DNA of 35,493 nt from RGIG3009 sp964389495. GTDB taxonomy: Bacteria; Bacillota; Clostridia; Oscillospirales; Acutalibacteraceae. Both the position numbers and the translations under genes were made by a program. Below the pieces are notes generated by a model. That model did not search any database. It was given only the letters and a program-made list of their open reading frames with translations, and was not told where the DNA came from. The DNA is taken from assembly GCA_964389495.1 (NCBI GenBank), contig CAYMDU010000006.1, forward strand, positions 1 through 35,493, given 5' to 3'. Positions 23,265-31,995 of this stretch are shown here, in pieces (within the stretch, counting starts at the first letter, position 1; each line of letters begins with the position of its first letter).

Positions 23265-24149
23265 ATGAAAGCAATCGAAACCTTTGCGGTGATTGGCGGT
23301 GATTTGCGTTCCGCTTACCTGGCCGGTGCTTTGGCCGAAGACGGATGTCGGGTTATCAGTTCCGGCTTTGACGGTACCGAGTTGCCGGCATGTGTTACAG
23401 CGTGCACCAATCCCGTGCAGGCTATTGCGCTGGCTGATTGTGTTATTTTGCCGTTGCCCGTTACAGTTGACGGTGTTCATGTGAATGCCCCGTTTTCCAG
23501 AGTGCCCATTGCGCTGGATACGGTAATTCAAACGGTGCGTGAAGATCAACTGTTGTTCGGCGGACAAATCGGTGAGCCGTTACAACGCGCCGTGAATTTG
23601 CACGGCCTTTCCGTTGCCGATTATTTCAGCCGTGAGGAATTGGCGGTGATGAATGCTGTCCCCACAGCGGAAGGTGCCGTGCAGTTGGCCATGGAGGAGT
23701 TGCCCATCACCTTGGCAGGTGCTCGATGCCTGATCACCGGATACGGACGCTGTGGCCGTGCATTGGCGCAGTTGCTTCGCGCGATGAATGCGCGGGTAAC
23801 GGTAGCGGCACGCCGCTGTTCCGACCGTGCCTGGGCACAAGCACAGGGGAATACAATCGCGGAATTGTCGGTTCTCACCTCTGGAGAACTCTTTGATGTG
23901 ATATTTAATACCGTGCCGCACAAATTGTTCACCCGTGAAGTGCTGGAAAAGCTGGACAGTAACACACTGATTATTGATTTGGCATCACGCCCCGGCGGTG
24001 TGGATTTTCATGCGGCGGCCGAGTTGCGGATAAAAACGATTTGGGCCCTGTCGTTGCCGGGACGGGTGGCACCGAAGACAGCCGGCGTGATTATCAAACA
24101 AACCATTCAAAATATGATTCGGGAGGTGCCGGAATGGAACTCAAAATAG
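23265..24149 (+). CDS. dpaA: Dipicolinate synthase subunit A
   Basis: A 294-residue protein of the SpoVFA/DpaA family. With DpaB it converts the lysine-pathway intermediate (dihydrodipicolinate or its hydroxylated precursor) to dipicolinic acid in the mother cell. The acid then accumulates as the Ca2+ chelate in the spore core. The N-terminal domain begins ETFAVIGGDLRSAYLAGALAEDG. A Rossmann dinucleotide-binding motif LITGYGRCGRALAQLLRAM lies near 162-180, followed by FNTVPHKLF, LIIDLASRPGGVDF and LPGRVAPKTAG, all typical of the family. The ATG at 23265 follows GGAGGAGGAG. It overlaps dpaB by 16 bases. Transcription probably starts between the M18 terminator and this gene, from a candidate SigK-type promoter. 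Confidence 0.95.
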   Translation: MKAIETFAVIGGDLRSAYLAGALAEDGCRVISSGFDGTELPACVTACTNPVQAIALADCVILPLPVTVDGVHVNAPFSRVPIALDTVIQTVREDQLLFGGQIGEPLQRAVNLHGLSVADYFSREELAVMNAVPTAEGAVQLAMEELPITLAGARCLITGYGRCGRALAQLLRAMNARVTVAARRCSDRAWAQAQGNTIAELSVLTSGELFDVIFNTVPHKLFTREVLEKLDSNTLIIDLASRPGGVDFHAAAELRIKTIWALSLPGRVAPKTAGVIIKQTIQNMIREVPEWNSK

Positions 24150-24703
24150 GATTTGCGGTGTGCGGCTCTTTTTGCACATTCCACCGCGCCTTGGAGCAAA
24201 TGGAAGCACTTGTGAAAGAAGAAATGTCGGTGACACCCATTCTGTCGGTTTGTGCGGCAACCACAGACACCCGTTTTGGCGCGGCAGACGAGTGGCAAAA
24301 GCGATTTGCCATGGCCACCGGTCATCGACCGCTGTTAACGCTTCCGGAGGTGGAACCGATTGGCCCCAAAGGTTATTTTGATGTGCTGGTGGTAGCACCG
24401 TGCACCGGTAGCACCCTGGGACGATTGGCCAACGGCATCAGTGAAACGCCGGTAACTTTGGCTGTGAAATCGCAGTTGCGGCGCGGACGGCCGGTTGTGA
24501 TTGCCGTGTCTACCAACGATGCTTTGGGTTTTTCCATGCAAAACATAGCGTTGCTGAAAAACAGCAAAAACATTTACTTTGTGCCGATGTCGCAAGACGA
24601 TGCGGCTGGGAAACCCAATTCGCTGGTGGCGGATTTTTCCAAGTTGTCGGCAGCAATTCATGCGGCGCAAATGGGAATACAGTTGCAGCCGCTGTTTGAA
24701 TGA
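24134..24703 (+). CDS. dpaB: Dipicolinate synthase subunit B (flavoprotein family)
   Basis: A 189-residue SpoVFB/DpaB protein of the HFCD flavoprotein fold, the partner of DpaA in making dipicolinic acid during sporulation. Family signatures are KIGFAVCGSFCTFHRALEQM at the N-terminus, VLVVAPCTGSTLGRLANGISETPVTLA (about 84-110), and RPVVIAVSTNDALGFSMQNI. The start inside the dpaA 3' end has GGGAGGTG upstream. The last bases overlap the yunB start codon (ATGA), so dpaA, dpaB and yunB read as one translationally coupled unit. It may bind FMN, but that is known only for related proteins. Confidence 0.95.
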   Translation: MELKIGFAVCGSFCTFHRALEQMEALVKEEMSVTPILSVCAATTDTRFGAADEWQKRFAMATGHRPLLTLPEVEPIGPKGYFDVLVVAPCTGSTLGRLANGISETPVTLAVKSQLRRGRPVVIAVSTNDALGFSMQNIALLKNSKNIYFVPMSQDDAAGKPNSLVADFSKLSAAIHAAQMGIQLQPLFE

Positions 24704-25371
24704 GAAGGTATGGCCGGCGGCAACGCAAACGGGGCCTTGCGTGTTTGCTGATGGCAGCGGTGTTGCTGGTTGTTGGCGTAGTCGCCGCCGACAGGCAATT
24801 ACGGCCGCTGATTCAAAGCTACGGGCAAATGTCTGCCAGCCGTACGGCCATGTTGGCTGTTCACACAGGCGTGGAGCAGGTACTTGCCAACGGGGATGCC
24901 GATTATCGGCAATTTGTCACGGTGGAACGGGACGCGGCAGGGCGGGTGTTGTCGGCGGAAACCGATGTGATAGCGATTAACAGACTGAAAGCGGCTGTTT
25001 CCACTGCCGTAATGGAAGAACTGACTTCACGCGAAAAGCAAACAGTGAAAGTTCCGCTGGGCAACCTGTTGGGCGGAAGCTTCTTCACGGGGCGTGGCCC
25101 GTTTTTGCCGGTTTCGGTTCACACCAGCGGCACGGTGATTACCACACTCACGGGAGAATTTTCCGACGCCGGTATCAACCAAACCAATCACAGCTTGTAT
25201 TTGGACATGAAGGTGATGATAGCGGCAGCGTTGCCGATGGAGCGTGTATCCATGGAAATCAGCACACGATTTTTGGTGTGCGAAACGGTGATAGTCGGTG
25301 AAGTGCCGGAAACTATGTTACAGGCGGATTTCGGAGAGACGTTTCGCAAGTTTTTTGGCAGCACGGATTGA
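24700..25371 (+). CDS. yunB: Sporulation protein YunB
   Basis: A 223-residue protein of the YunB family. In Bacillus subtilis YunB is a SigE-regulated mother-cell protein needed for efficient spore formation; its biochemical role is unknown. The basic N-terminus RRYGRRQRKRG precedes a single membrane helix (about 11-30). The rest is probably extracytoplasmic or within the intermembrane space. The conserved block KVPLGNLLGGSFFTGRGPFLPVSV (about 113-136) and the late region LPMERVSMEISTRFLVCETVIVGEVPETML are diagnostic. It is fused operonically to dpaAB by the ATGA overlap. Its stop codon overlaps the -35 of the ligA promoter. Confidence 0.9.
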   Translation: MRRYGRRQRKRGLACLLMAAVLLVVGVVAADRQLRPLIQSYGQMSASRTAMLAVHTGVEQVLANGDADYRQFVTVERDAAGRVLSAETDVIAINRLKAAVSTAVMEELTSREKQTVKVPLGNLLGGSFFTGRGPFLPVSVHTSGTVITTLTGEFSDAGINQTNHSLYLDMKVMIAAALPMERVSMEISTRFLVCETVIVGEVPETMLQADFGETFRKFFGSTD

Positions 25372-25396
25372 AAAGCAGAAAATTTTTTGGTATACT
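25368..25396 (+). promoter_or_regulatory. Sigma-A promoter of ligA
   Basis: TTGAAA (25368-25373), a 17-base spacer and TATACT (25391-25396), 22 bases before the ligA start. The -35 overlaps the yunB stop codon, separating a housekeeping gene from the sporulation operon. Confidence 0.85.
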
Positions 25397-25417
25397 AATT
25401 ATAAAGGATGTGGGGAT

Positions 25418-27394
25418 ATGGATTTTGAAACAGCACGAGAGCGGATCGCTCAGTTGCAAAAGGAAATTGAATATCATAGCCGCCGCTATTACGACGAAGA
25501 TGCACCGGAAATCGAAGATGACGAGTTCGATGCATTAACCCGTGAACTAAGGCGCTTGGAAGATACTTATCCTCAGCTTGTCACGGCAGATTCCTACACG
25601 CAAAAAGTACACGGTGAGGTGTCGCGTCAGTTCACGCCGGTGGAGCACGAGGTGCCTTTGGGTAGCTTGCAAGATGTGTTTTCATTGGAAGAACTGCGCG
25701 AGTTTGATGCGCGTGTGCGCGAAGAAATTCCGCATCCTGTATATGTGGTAGAACCGAAAATCGACGGATTGTCTATTGCGTTGGAATATAAAAACGGGGT
25801 GTTTGTGCGTGGTGCCACGCGAGGTGACGGCTTGGTGGGGGAAGATGTATCTGCCAATTTGCGCACGGTGGCCGATGTTCCGGCCAAACTTTCTCAAGCT
25901 GTCAGTCGTATGATTGTACGCGGAGAGGTCTACATGCAGCGCCGTCGTTTTGCCGAACTGGTGGAACAACAGGAACAAAACGGAGAAAAGCCTTTTAAAA
26001 ACCCGCGCAATGCCGCGGCCGGTTCTTTGCGCCAAAAAGACCCGGTGGTCACCAAAGCACGCGGATTGTCCCTGTTTGTTTTTAATTTGCAGTTGATCGA
26101 GGGCGAAGAACTCACCGCCCATGCGGCATCACTGGAACGCATGCGGGAATTGGGGTTCTCAACCATTCCGTTCTATTGCCGAACCGACTCCATCGACAAG
26201 GTGCTGGAAGAGGTAAAACGCATTGGCGATTTGCGTGGCAGCCTGCCGTTTGATACCGATGGCGCGGTGGTTAAAGTGGATTCATTTGCCCAGAGGGAAC
26301 GCTTGGGAAGCACCAGCAAATACCCGCGCTGGGCGGTGGCCTATAAATACCCGCCCGAAGAAAAGCAAACGGTGCTTCGTCAGGTGGAAATCACGGTGGG
26401 ACGCACCGGCGTGCTAACCCCCACAGGCGTGTTTGACCCGGTTACCTTGGCAGGAACCACCGTGAGTCGCGCCACCTTGCACAATGCGGATTTTATCCGC
26501 GAAAAAGGCTTGGCGGTGGGGGATACGGTGGTGTTGCGCAAAGCAGGCGAAATCATCCCCGAAGTAGTGCGGGTGGTTCGGCATGCCGGGAACGCCTGCT
26601 ATACCATGCCGTCCATTTGTCCTTCGTGTGGGCAGGCTGTTTCGCGAGAAGCCGACGAAGCGGCGTTGCGTTGCAGCAACCCGGATTGTCCGGCACAGCG
26701 ATTGCAGCGAATGATTCATTTTGCTTCGCGGGATGCTATGGATATCGAAGGGCTTGGCCCGGCTGTTTTGGAACAGTTTGTACGTGAGGGGCGCATTGCA
26801 CGCATAGATGATTTGTACACCTTGAAAAAAGGCGACATACAATCGTTGGAAGGAAAAGGACACAAATCGGCAGAAAACCTGTTGCGTTCCATCGACGCCT
26901 CCCGCAACGCCGATTTATCTCGCTTGCTGTTTGGGTTGGGCATTCGTCACATTGGGCAAAAGGCTGCCAAACTATTGGCTCAACAGTTTCAGACCATGGA
27001 AGCGGTGGCAGCGGCAACGCGGGAAGAATTGCTGGCAATCGATGGCTTTGGCGAGATTATGGCCGATAATGTACTCCGCTTTTTTGCATTGGAACCGACA
27101 CGGCAGTTATTGGAACGGTTGCGTGCCTGCGGCGTGAATATGCAATGCCGATCACAGGCAGTTGACCGCCGGTTAGAAGGCATGACCTTTGTGCTAACCG
27201 GCACGCTTCCCACATTGACACGCGATCAAGCTGCCGCTTTGATTGAACAGTATGGCGGGAAAACGGCCGGTAGTGTTTCCAAGCGAACAACCATGGTGTT
27301 GGCCGGCGAAAACGCCGGAAGTAAGTTGCAAAAGGCACAGGAATTGGGCGTTCGCATTATTGACCAAGCGGAGTTTGAAGCCATGCTTCAATAG
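25418..27394 (+). CDS. ligA: NAD+-dependent DNA ligase
   Basis: A 658-residue ligase that seals nicks in DNA using NAD+ for adenylation, essential for replication and repair. Domains in order: Ia (1-70), with the conserved YHSRRYYDEDAPEIEDDEFD; the adenylation domain, with catalytic Lys114 in VEPKIDGLSIALEY; and the OB fold. The four-Cys zinc finger (CPSCG...CSNPDCPAQ) comes next, followed by helix-hairpin-helix repeats (IEGLGPAVLEQF, LEGKGHKSAENLL, LGIRHIGQKAAKLL, IDGFGEIMADN). The C-terminal BRCT domain (about 582-658) starts LEGMTFVLTGTLPTLTRDQ. All are intact and the length is normal. The ATG at 25418 was chosen because it matches the family start and lies 22 bases after the promoter; a longer upstream reading overlaps yunB. 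Confidence 0.98.
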   Translation: MDFETARERIAQLQKEIEYHSRRYYDEDAPEIEDDEFDALTRELRRLEDTYPQLVTADSYTQKVHGEVSRQFTPVEHEVPLGSLQDVFSLEELREFDARVREEIPHPVYVVEPKIDGLSIALEYKNGVFVRGATRGDGLVGEDVSANLRTVADVPAKLSQAVSRMIVRGEVYMQRRRFAELVEQQEQNGEKPFKNPRNAAAGSLRQKDPVVTKARGLSLFVFNLQLIEGEELTAHAASLERMRELGFSTIPFYCRTDSIDKVLEEVKRIGDLRGSLPFDTDGAVVKVDSFAQRERLGSTSKYPRWAVAYKYPPEEKQTVLRQVEITVGRTGVLTPTGVFDPVTLAGTTVSRATLHNADFIREKGLAVGDTVVLRKAGEIIPEVVRVVRHAGNACYTMPSICPSCGQAVSREADEAALRCSNPDCPAQRLQRMIHFASRDAMDIEGLGPAVLEQFVREGRIARIDDLYTLKKGDIQSLEGKGHKSAENLLRSIDASRNADLSRLLFGLGIRHIGQKAAKLLAQQFQTMEAVAAATREELLAIDGFGEIMADNVLRFFALEPTRQLLERLRACGVNMQCRSQAVDRRLEGMTFVLTGTLPTLTRDQAAALIEQYGGKTAGSVSKRTTMVLAGENAGSKLQKAQELGVRIIDQAEFEAMLQ

Positions 27395-27397
27395 CCT

Positions 27398-27430
27398 AAA
27401 AGCCGGCAAGCGGTTGCTTGCCGGCTTTTA
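27398..27430. terminator. Bidirectional terminator between convergent ligA and the DUF47 gene
   Basis: A perfect 14-bp stem (27398-27411 with 27416-27429) with a 4-base loop and TTTT/AAAA on both flanks. The right arm overlaps the stop codon of the minus-strand gene. Confidence 0.9.
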
Positions 27431-27970
27431 CACACTTTTCAGTAACAGATACCGAACGGTATCGGTAGCAACATGGCAACGGGTCGATAAAGCATGTAAC
27501 CGTTCGTGCCATGCCAAGCTGCCAACCAGTTCTTCGGTTTGGCGGTGTTGCTTTTCGGCTGCTGTCAAATGACGCAAAACAACAGTTGAATGGGGATAGG
27601 CAGGTATGGCGGCAAGCACCTCGTTTAACAACCGATACTCTTCATACACACCGGAAAGCAAATCGGTATCGTCGGTTGGCAAAGCCGCCAACCGATTGTG
27701 CCGCAACACAAGAATCAGGTCTTCGGCTGCAGACAACAGCCAATCGGCCAGTTGTCGAAGCCGAAACAATTCTTCACGATCAATGGGGGTGATAAAAGCA
27801 TTTTGTAATTCTTCAAAGTAAGCACTCAGCGCGATATCGGCTGTGCGTCGCCGCAAACGAATACGCATGGCAACAGCCTCGGTTGCGGTTTCCCGCCGCC
27901 GGAGAAACTCCAAAACTTGCAGTGCCTGTTGCATACATTCGGTACTGTACCGATAAAAGGCGTGGTTCAT
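27428..27970 (-). CDS. DUF47/PhoU-like protein
   Basis: A 180-residue, all-helical cytosolic protein. The segment LQNAFITPIDREELFRLRQLAD, then WLLSAAEDL, contains the TPxDRED-like hallmark (61-68) of DUF47 proteins, relatives of PhoU. DUF47 proteins usually accompany Pit-type phosphate transporters and modulate them, but no pit gene is visible here. The length is slightly short for the family (about 205). The ATG at 27970 with GGGGAGATGA upstream was chosen over a 60-residue N-terminal extension that lacks family resemblance and overlaps the divergent mazF leader. It stands alone and is convergent with ligA. Confidence 0.8.
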   Translation of the reverse strand: MNHAFYRYSTECMQQALQVLEFLRRRETATEAVAMRIRLRRRTADIALSAYFEELQNAFITPIDREELFRLRQLADWLLSAAEDLILVLRHNRLAALPTDDTDLLSGVYEEYRLLNEVLAAIPAYPHSTVVLRHLTAAEKQHRQTEELVGSLAWHERLHALSTRCHVATDTVRYLLLKSV

Positions 27971-28142
27971 CGTATCATCTCCCCGTACACTATACGGCGG
28001 GCATCTCGGCTTTATACTGTCAAATTGCGCGGACGAGCATACAATGAAATTGTAGAAGCTTTGAATGGCGGCGTTTAAAAGCCGTGTTTCAGGGCAAACT
28101 ACCCTTGCAGAGATACCAAGGAAACAGAAAGGGTCGAGAGGT

Positions 28143-28517
28143 ATGCACACAGTTCATCGTGGGGATATTTACTATGCGGATCTCAGTCCGGTTGTCGGTT
28201 CGGAGCAAGGGGGGATCCGTCCGGTGTTGATTGTGCAAAATGATGTCGGCAATCGGTTTAGTCCCACCGTCATCGCTGCGGCTATCACCAGTCAAAAAGA
28301 CAAAGCACGGCTGCCCACACATATTCAGGTGGATTCTGCCGACAGTGGGCTGTCGCGCGATTCGGTAGTGCTACTGGAACAAATACGCACATTGGATAAA
28401 CGCCGCCTAAAAGAACATATGGGGCGATTGGATGAATTTGCCATGAATCGTATCGATCAGGCGTTGCAAATCAGTTTCGGGCTTGGCGCCGAAGCGGCGC
28501 GTCCTACCTCGTATTAA
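28143..28517 (+). CDS. MazF/EndoA-type endoribonuclease, no adjacent antitoxin
   Basis: A 124-residue PemK/MazF-like protein closely resembling Bacillus subtilis EndoA (NdoA), a dimeric ribonuclease that cleaves mRNA at short specific sequences. The N-terminal HRGDIYYADLSPVVGSEQGG and IRPVLIVQNDVGNRFSPTVI are typical. Arg26 and Thr49 match the catalytic Arg/Thr pair. DSVVLLEQIRTLDKRRL also fits. The ATG at 28143 matches the family start; the ribosome site is AAAGGG about 9 bases upstream. The 172 bases between this gene and the divergent DUF47 gene are too short for a 90-residue EndoAI-like antitoxin and show no candidate. An antitoxin may lie elsewhere. A strong terminator follows. Confidence 0.9.
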   Translation: MHTVHRGDIYYADLSPVVGSEQGGIRPVLIVQNDVGNRFSPTVIAAAITSQKDKARLPTHIQVDSADSGLSRDSVVLLEQIRTLDKRRLKEHMGRLDEFAMNRIDQALQISFGLGAEAARPTSY

Positions 28518-28546
28518 CAAAATTGCAGCGTTTTTCCGTGGCGCTC

Positions 28547-28581
28547 AAAAAAGGCGGTTGCACAGTGCAGCCGCTTTTTTT
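28547..28581 (+). terminator. Intrinsic terminator after mazF
   Basis: GGCGGTTGCAC pairs with GTGCAGCCGC (28553-28563 with 28565-28574, one G-T), flanked by A-run and seven T. It is the first part of the 332-base space before glgB. The rest is AT-rich DNA holding the glg promoter; I see no other gene in it. Confidence 0.88.
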
Positions 28582-28785
28582 GCTGCACGGAGGCGTGCGT
28601 GGAAATGCCGTGAAAAAACTTTGCAGCGATTCTTTTTTCGACACACTTTTTCAAAACGAAGTGATATACTGGCTTTCCGACGCGCGTTTTTCTAACTTAA
28701 CAAAAATGTTGAGAAATCATTGTATATATTGAACAAAAATAGCAAGTGATAGCAAAAATAGTTTTAAGAAATTAGCTAAATTTGC

Positions 28786-28815
28786 TTGACAGTATAGGGG
28801 GTGACTTGGTAAAAT
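28786..28815 (+). promoter_or_regulatory. Sigma-A promoter of the glycogen operon
   Basis: TTGACA (28786-28791), an 18-base spacer and TAAAAT (28810-28815), 34 bases before glgB. The 60 bases upstream are A/T-rich with A-tracts and could act as an UP element. Confidence 0.88.
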
Positions 28816-28849
28816 AAGGATGAGAAGTTATTGCGAGAGGACGGAAACT

Positions 28850-30760
28850 ATGAATGCTTTTGGTAAACAGGGCGAGATATCGGTAGCCGATGCGTTTTCG
28901 CAAACACAGTTTCGCGCGTACGATATTCTTGGTTGTCATTCGTGCGAAGAAGGCTATGTGTTTCGCGTGTGGGCACCTCATGCTCGCTCGGTGGCACTGG
29001 TGGGGGACTTTAATGGATGGAACAGTACGGCGTTGCCTCTTTCCCGTGTCACAGACAACGGCATTTGGGAATGTTTCACCGATTCGGTTCAGGAATACGA
29101 CATCTACAAATACTATGTGGTAGGAGCTGACGGCGTCGGTGTGATGAAATCCGATCCGTATGCCTACCACTGCGAAACACGCCCCGGCACCGCTTCGCGC
29201 GTGTACACATTGGCAGGGTACGATTGGCACGACGATGCCTGGCAAAAAGCCAAGGCAAAGCGCTCTTTGTACGATACGCCGGTAAACATCTACGAAATCC
29301 ATGCCGGCTCTTGGAAACGCTATGCCGACGGCAACACCTTTTCCTACGAAAAATTGGCACAGGAATTGGTTCCGTATGTGCGCGATATGGGGTATACCCA
29401 TGTTGAATTGATGCCGCTGATGGAATATCCTTTCGACGGTTCGTGGGGGTATCAGGTCACCGGGTATTATGCTCCCACCTCACGCTACGGTACCCCGCAC
29501 GATTTCATGTCGTTTGTAGATTGTTGTCACCAAAACGGCATCGGTGTAATTATGGACTGGGTGCCCGGCCATTTCCCCAAAGACGAATGTGGGATATACC
29601 GTTTCGACGGAGAAGCCTGCTACGAATATGCCGATCTGCGCAAGGGCGAGCACAAAGAATGGGGAACATGTGTGTTCGACTACGGTCGTCCCGAAGTGCG
29701 TAGCTTCTTAATATCCAATGCTTTATTCTGGTTGGAAAAGTACCACATCGACGGTATTCGTGTGGACGCCGTGGCGTCGATGCTTTACCTCGACTACAAT
29801 CGGCGCAACGGGGAATGGGTGCCGAATTGCTACGGCGGCCGCGAAAACCTGGAAGCCATTGCGTTTTTGAAAAATTTGAACGAAGCGGTGTTTGCGGCGT
29901 TCCCGCACACGATGATGATTGCCGAAGAATCCACAGCATGGCCGCTGGTATCGCGCCCCACCACCGAGGGCGGGTTGGGTTTCAATTTCAAATGGAACAT
30001 GGGTTGGATGAATGACATGCTTCGGTATGTGTCGTTGGATCCGCTGTTCCGCAGTGGCAACCACAATGCACTCACATTTTCCTTTTTCTATGCGTTTTCC
30101 GAAAACTTTGTATTGCCGATTTCCCACGATGAAGTAGTGCACGGCAAATGTTCGCTGATTAACAAAATGCCCGGAAGCTATGAAGAAAAATTTGCGGGTG
30201 TGCGTCTGTTCCTTGCCTATATGATGGCGCATCCCGGAAAGAAACTGCTGTTCATGGGTACCGAGTTCGGCCAGTTCATCGAATGGAACTACGAACAGGA
30301 ACTGGATTGGTTGTTGCTGGATTATCCCGCACATCGTACTTTGCGGCAATTCACCCGCTCGTTAAATCAATTCTACAAAGAACAGTCGCCGTTGTGGGAA
30401 AATGATTTTTCATGGGAAGGTTTTTCCTGGATAGCCAACGACGATGCCGCACAAAGCGTGATCGCTTTTCGCCGGATCGACCGCCGCGGCAACGAATTGA
30501 TAGCAGTGTGCAATTTCACACCGGTGCAGCGCGAGGAGTATCGTGTGGGTGTCCCGGTGTACGGTGTATACGAAACCGTGTTCACCACCGATGCGGTTAC
30601 TTTCGGCGGTAACGGTGCAGGCGCTCAAACAGTGCGTGCCGAGTTAACGCCGATGCACGGTTTGGAACAGTCGGTGGCGTTAACATTGCCGCCGCTGTCG
30701 GTGCAGTTTTTCCGTCTTAAGCGGCGATTGCCGCAATCCACAAAGAAATCAAAGACTTGA
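28850..30760 (+). CDS. glgB: 1,4-alpha-glucan branching enzyme
   Basis: A 636-residue GH13 enzyme that cuts alpha-1,4 chains and rejoins them by alpha-1,6 bonds, creating glycogen branches. One N-terminal CBM48 domain (about 25-130: VFRVWAPHARSVALVGDFNGW) precedes the catalytic barrel (about 145-520). The nucleophile Asp306 lies in DGIRVDAVASMLYLDY, the acid/base Glu in MIAEEST (359-360) and the third acid Asp427 in ISHDEVVHGK. A C-terminal beta domain (about 530-625) follows. It has a single CBM48 and so is shorter than E. coli GlgB. The ATG at 28850 has GAGAGGAC upstream. First gene of the glg operon; glgC starts 16 bases after it. Confidence 0.96.
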   Translation: MNAFGKQGEISVADAFSQTQFRAYDILGCHSCEEGYVFRVWAPHARSVALVGDFNGWNSTALPLSRVTDNGIWECFTDSVQEYDIYKYYVVGADGVGVMKSDPYAYHCETRPGTASRVYTLAGYDWHDDAWQKAKAKRSLYDTPVNIYEIHAGSWKRYADGNTFSYEKLAQELVPYVRDMGYTHVELMPLMEYPFDGSWGYQVTGYYAPTSRYGTPHDFMSFVDCCHQNGIGVIMDWVPGHFPKDECGIYRFDGEACYEYADLRKGEHKEWGTCVFDYGRPEVRSFLISNALFWLEKYHIDGIRVDAVASMLYLDYNRRNGEWVPNCYGGRENLEAIAFLKNLNEAVFAAFPHTMMIAEESTAWPLVSRPTTEGGLGFNFKWNMGWMNDMLRYVSLDPLFRSGNHNALTFSFFYAFSENFVLPISHDEVVHGKCSLINKMPGSYEEKFAGVRLFLAYMMAHPGKKLLFMGTEFGQFIEWNYEQELDWLLLDYPAHRTLRQFTRSLNQFYKEQSPLWENDFSWEGFSWIANDDAAQSVIAFRRIDRRGNELIAVCNFTPVQREEYRVGVPVYGVYETVFTTDAVTFGGNGAGAQTVRAELTPMHGLEQSVALTLPPLSVQFFRLKRRLPQSTKKSKT

Positions 30761-30776
30761 AGGGGGTCTTTTGTAA

Positions 30777-31994
30777 ATGTTTCGTAAGCAGGAATGTGTA
30801 GCGATGTTACTGGCGGGCGGTCAGGGAAGCCGCCTATATGCGCTAACAAAAAACATCGCCAAGCCGGCGGTTCCCTATGGGGGGAAGTATCGAATCATTG
30901 ATTTCCCGTTGTCCAACTGTGTCAACTCCGGTATTGAAACGGTAGGCGTGCTAACCCAGTACCAGCCGTTGGAGCTGAGCGACTACATCGGTTCCGGTCA
31001 GCCGTGGGATTTGGACCGCATGGATGCCGGTGTGCATCTGTTGCCGCCATATCAACGGAATAAAGGGGCCGATTGGTACAAAGGAACAGCCAACGCCATC
31101 TACCAAAATATGGTGTTCATCGAACGCTACGATCCGGAATATGTGTTGGTATTGTCGGGCGACCACATCTACAAAATGGATTATTCCAAGATGATTGCCG
31201 AACACAAAAAAAATCAAGCCGATTGCACCATCGCCGTGATCGAGGTGGAAATGTCGGAAGCCAGCCGGTTTGGTATTCTCAACACCAACGAAGACGGGTC
31301 GATTTATGAATTCGACGAAAAGCCGGCGGTTCCGAAAAGCAATTTGGCATCCATGGGCATCTATGTGTTTAACTGGAAAAAGTTGCGTGCCTATTTGGAA
31401 GCGGACGAGAACAACAAAAACTCGCAAAACGATTTCGGCAAAAATGTGCTTCCGGCAATGTTGGAGGCCGGCGAGCGAATGTTTGCCTACCGTTTTGAAG
31501 GGTATTGGAAAGATGTGGGCACAATCGACAGCTTGTGGGAAGCCAACATGGATTTGCTCAATCCGAATGTTCCCTTGGATTTGTCCGACGATACATGGCG
31601 CATTTATTCACGCACATCCGGGTTGCCACCGCACTACATAGGCGACACCGCCAAAGTGCAAAACAGCATGATTTCCGAAGGCGGCAACATACATGGAAAT
31701 GTGGAAGCCTCGCTTGTGTTTGCCGGTGTGACAATCGAAGAAGGTGCCACAGTTCGTGATTCCATTATCATGCCCGGCGTGGTGATACAGTCCGGCGCCA
31801 CAGTGCAATACGCCATTGTGGCCGAGGGTGCCTGTATCGGCAAAGGGGCTGTGGTGGGCGAGTTGCCGGAAACGGTGAACGATCCCGAATGCTGGGGAGT
31901 ATCGGTAATTGCTGCCGGCGTAACGGTGGGCGAACAATGTCGTATTCCCGCCAAAGCCATGATTGATAAAGACACGGCAAAGGAGGATGCGTGA
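30777..31994 (+). CDS. glgC: Glucose-1-phosphate adenylyltransferase, catalytic subunit
   Basis: A 405-residue ADP-glucose pyrophosphorylase that makes ADP-glucose from glucose-1-phosphate and ATP, the committed step of glycogen synthesis. The nucleotide-binding motif is MLLAGGQGSRLYALTKNIAKPAVPYGGKYRIIDFPLSNC. The catalytic Asp lies in VLSGDHIYKMDY; FDEKP and the glucose-1-phosphate lysine region SNLASMGIYVF also occur. A C-terminal left-handed beta-helix (about 290-400) carries the hexapeptide-like repeats. AAGGGGGT lies upstream of the ATG. It is followed directly by the paralogue glgD; in Firmicutes the two subunits act together. Confidence 0.97.
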   Translation: MFRKQECVAMLLAGGQGSRLYALTKNIAKPAVPYGGKYRIIDFPLSNCVNSGIETVGVLTQYQPLELSDYIGSGQPWDLDRMDAGVHLLPPYQRNKGADWYKGTANAIYQNMVFIERYDPEYVLVLSGDHIYKMDYSKMIAEHKKNQADCTIAVIEVEMSEASRFGILNTNEDGSIYEFDEKPAVPKSNLASMGIYVFNWKKLRAYLEADENNKNSQNDFGKNVLPAMLEAGERMFAYRFEGYWKDVGTIDSLWEANMDLLNPNVPLDLSDDTWRIYSRTSGLPPHYIGDTAKVQNSMISEGGNIHGNVEASLVFAGVTIEEGATVRDSIIMPGVVIQSGATVQYAIVAEGACIGKGAVVGELPETVNDPECWGVSVIAAGVTVGEQCRIPAKAMIDKDTAKEDA

Positions 31995-31995
31995 T

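Noticed and set aside
27971..28150. 60-residue N-terminal extension of the DUF47 protein, or a small antitoxin gene before mazF
   Set aside because: The extension has no ribosome site and no family resemblance. No plus-strand frame of antitoxin size or character is present.
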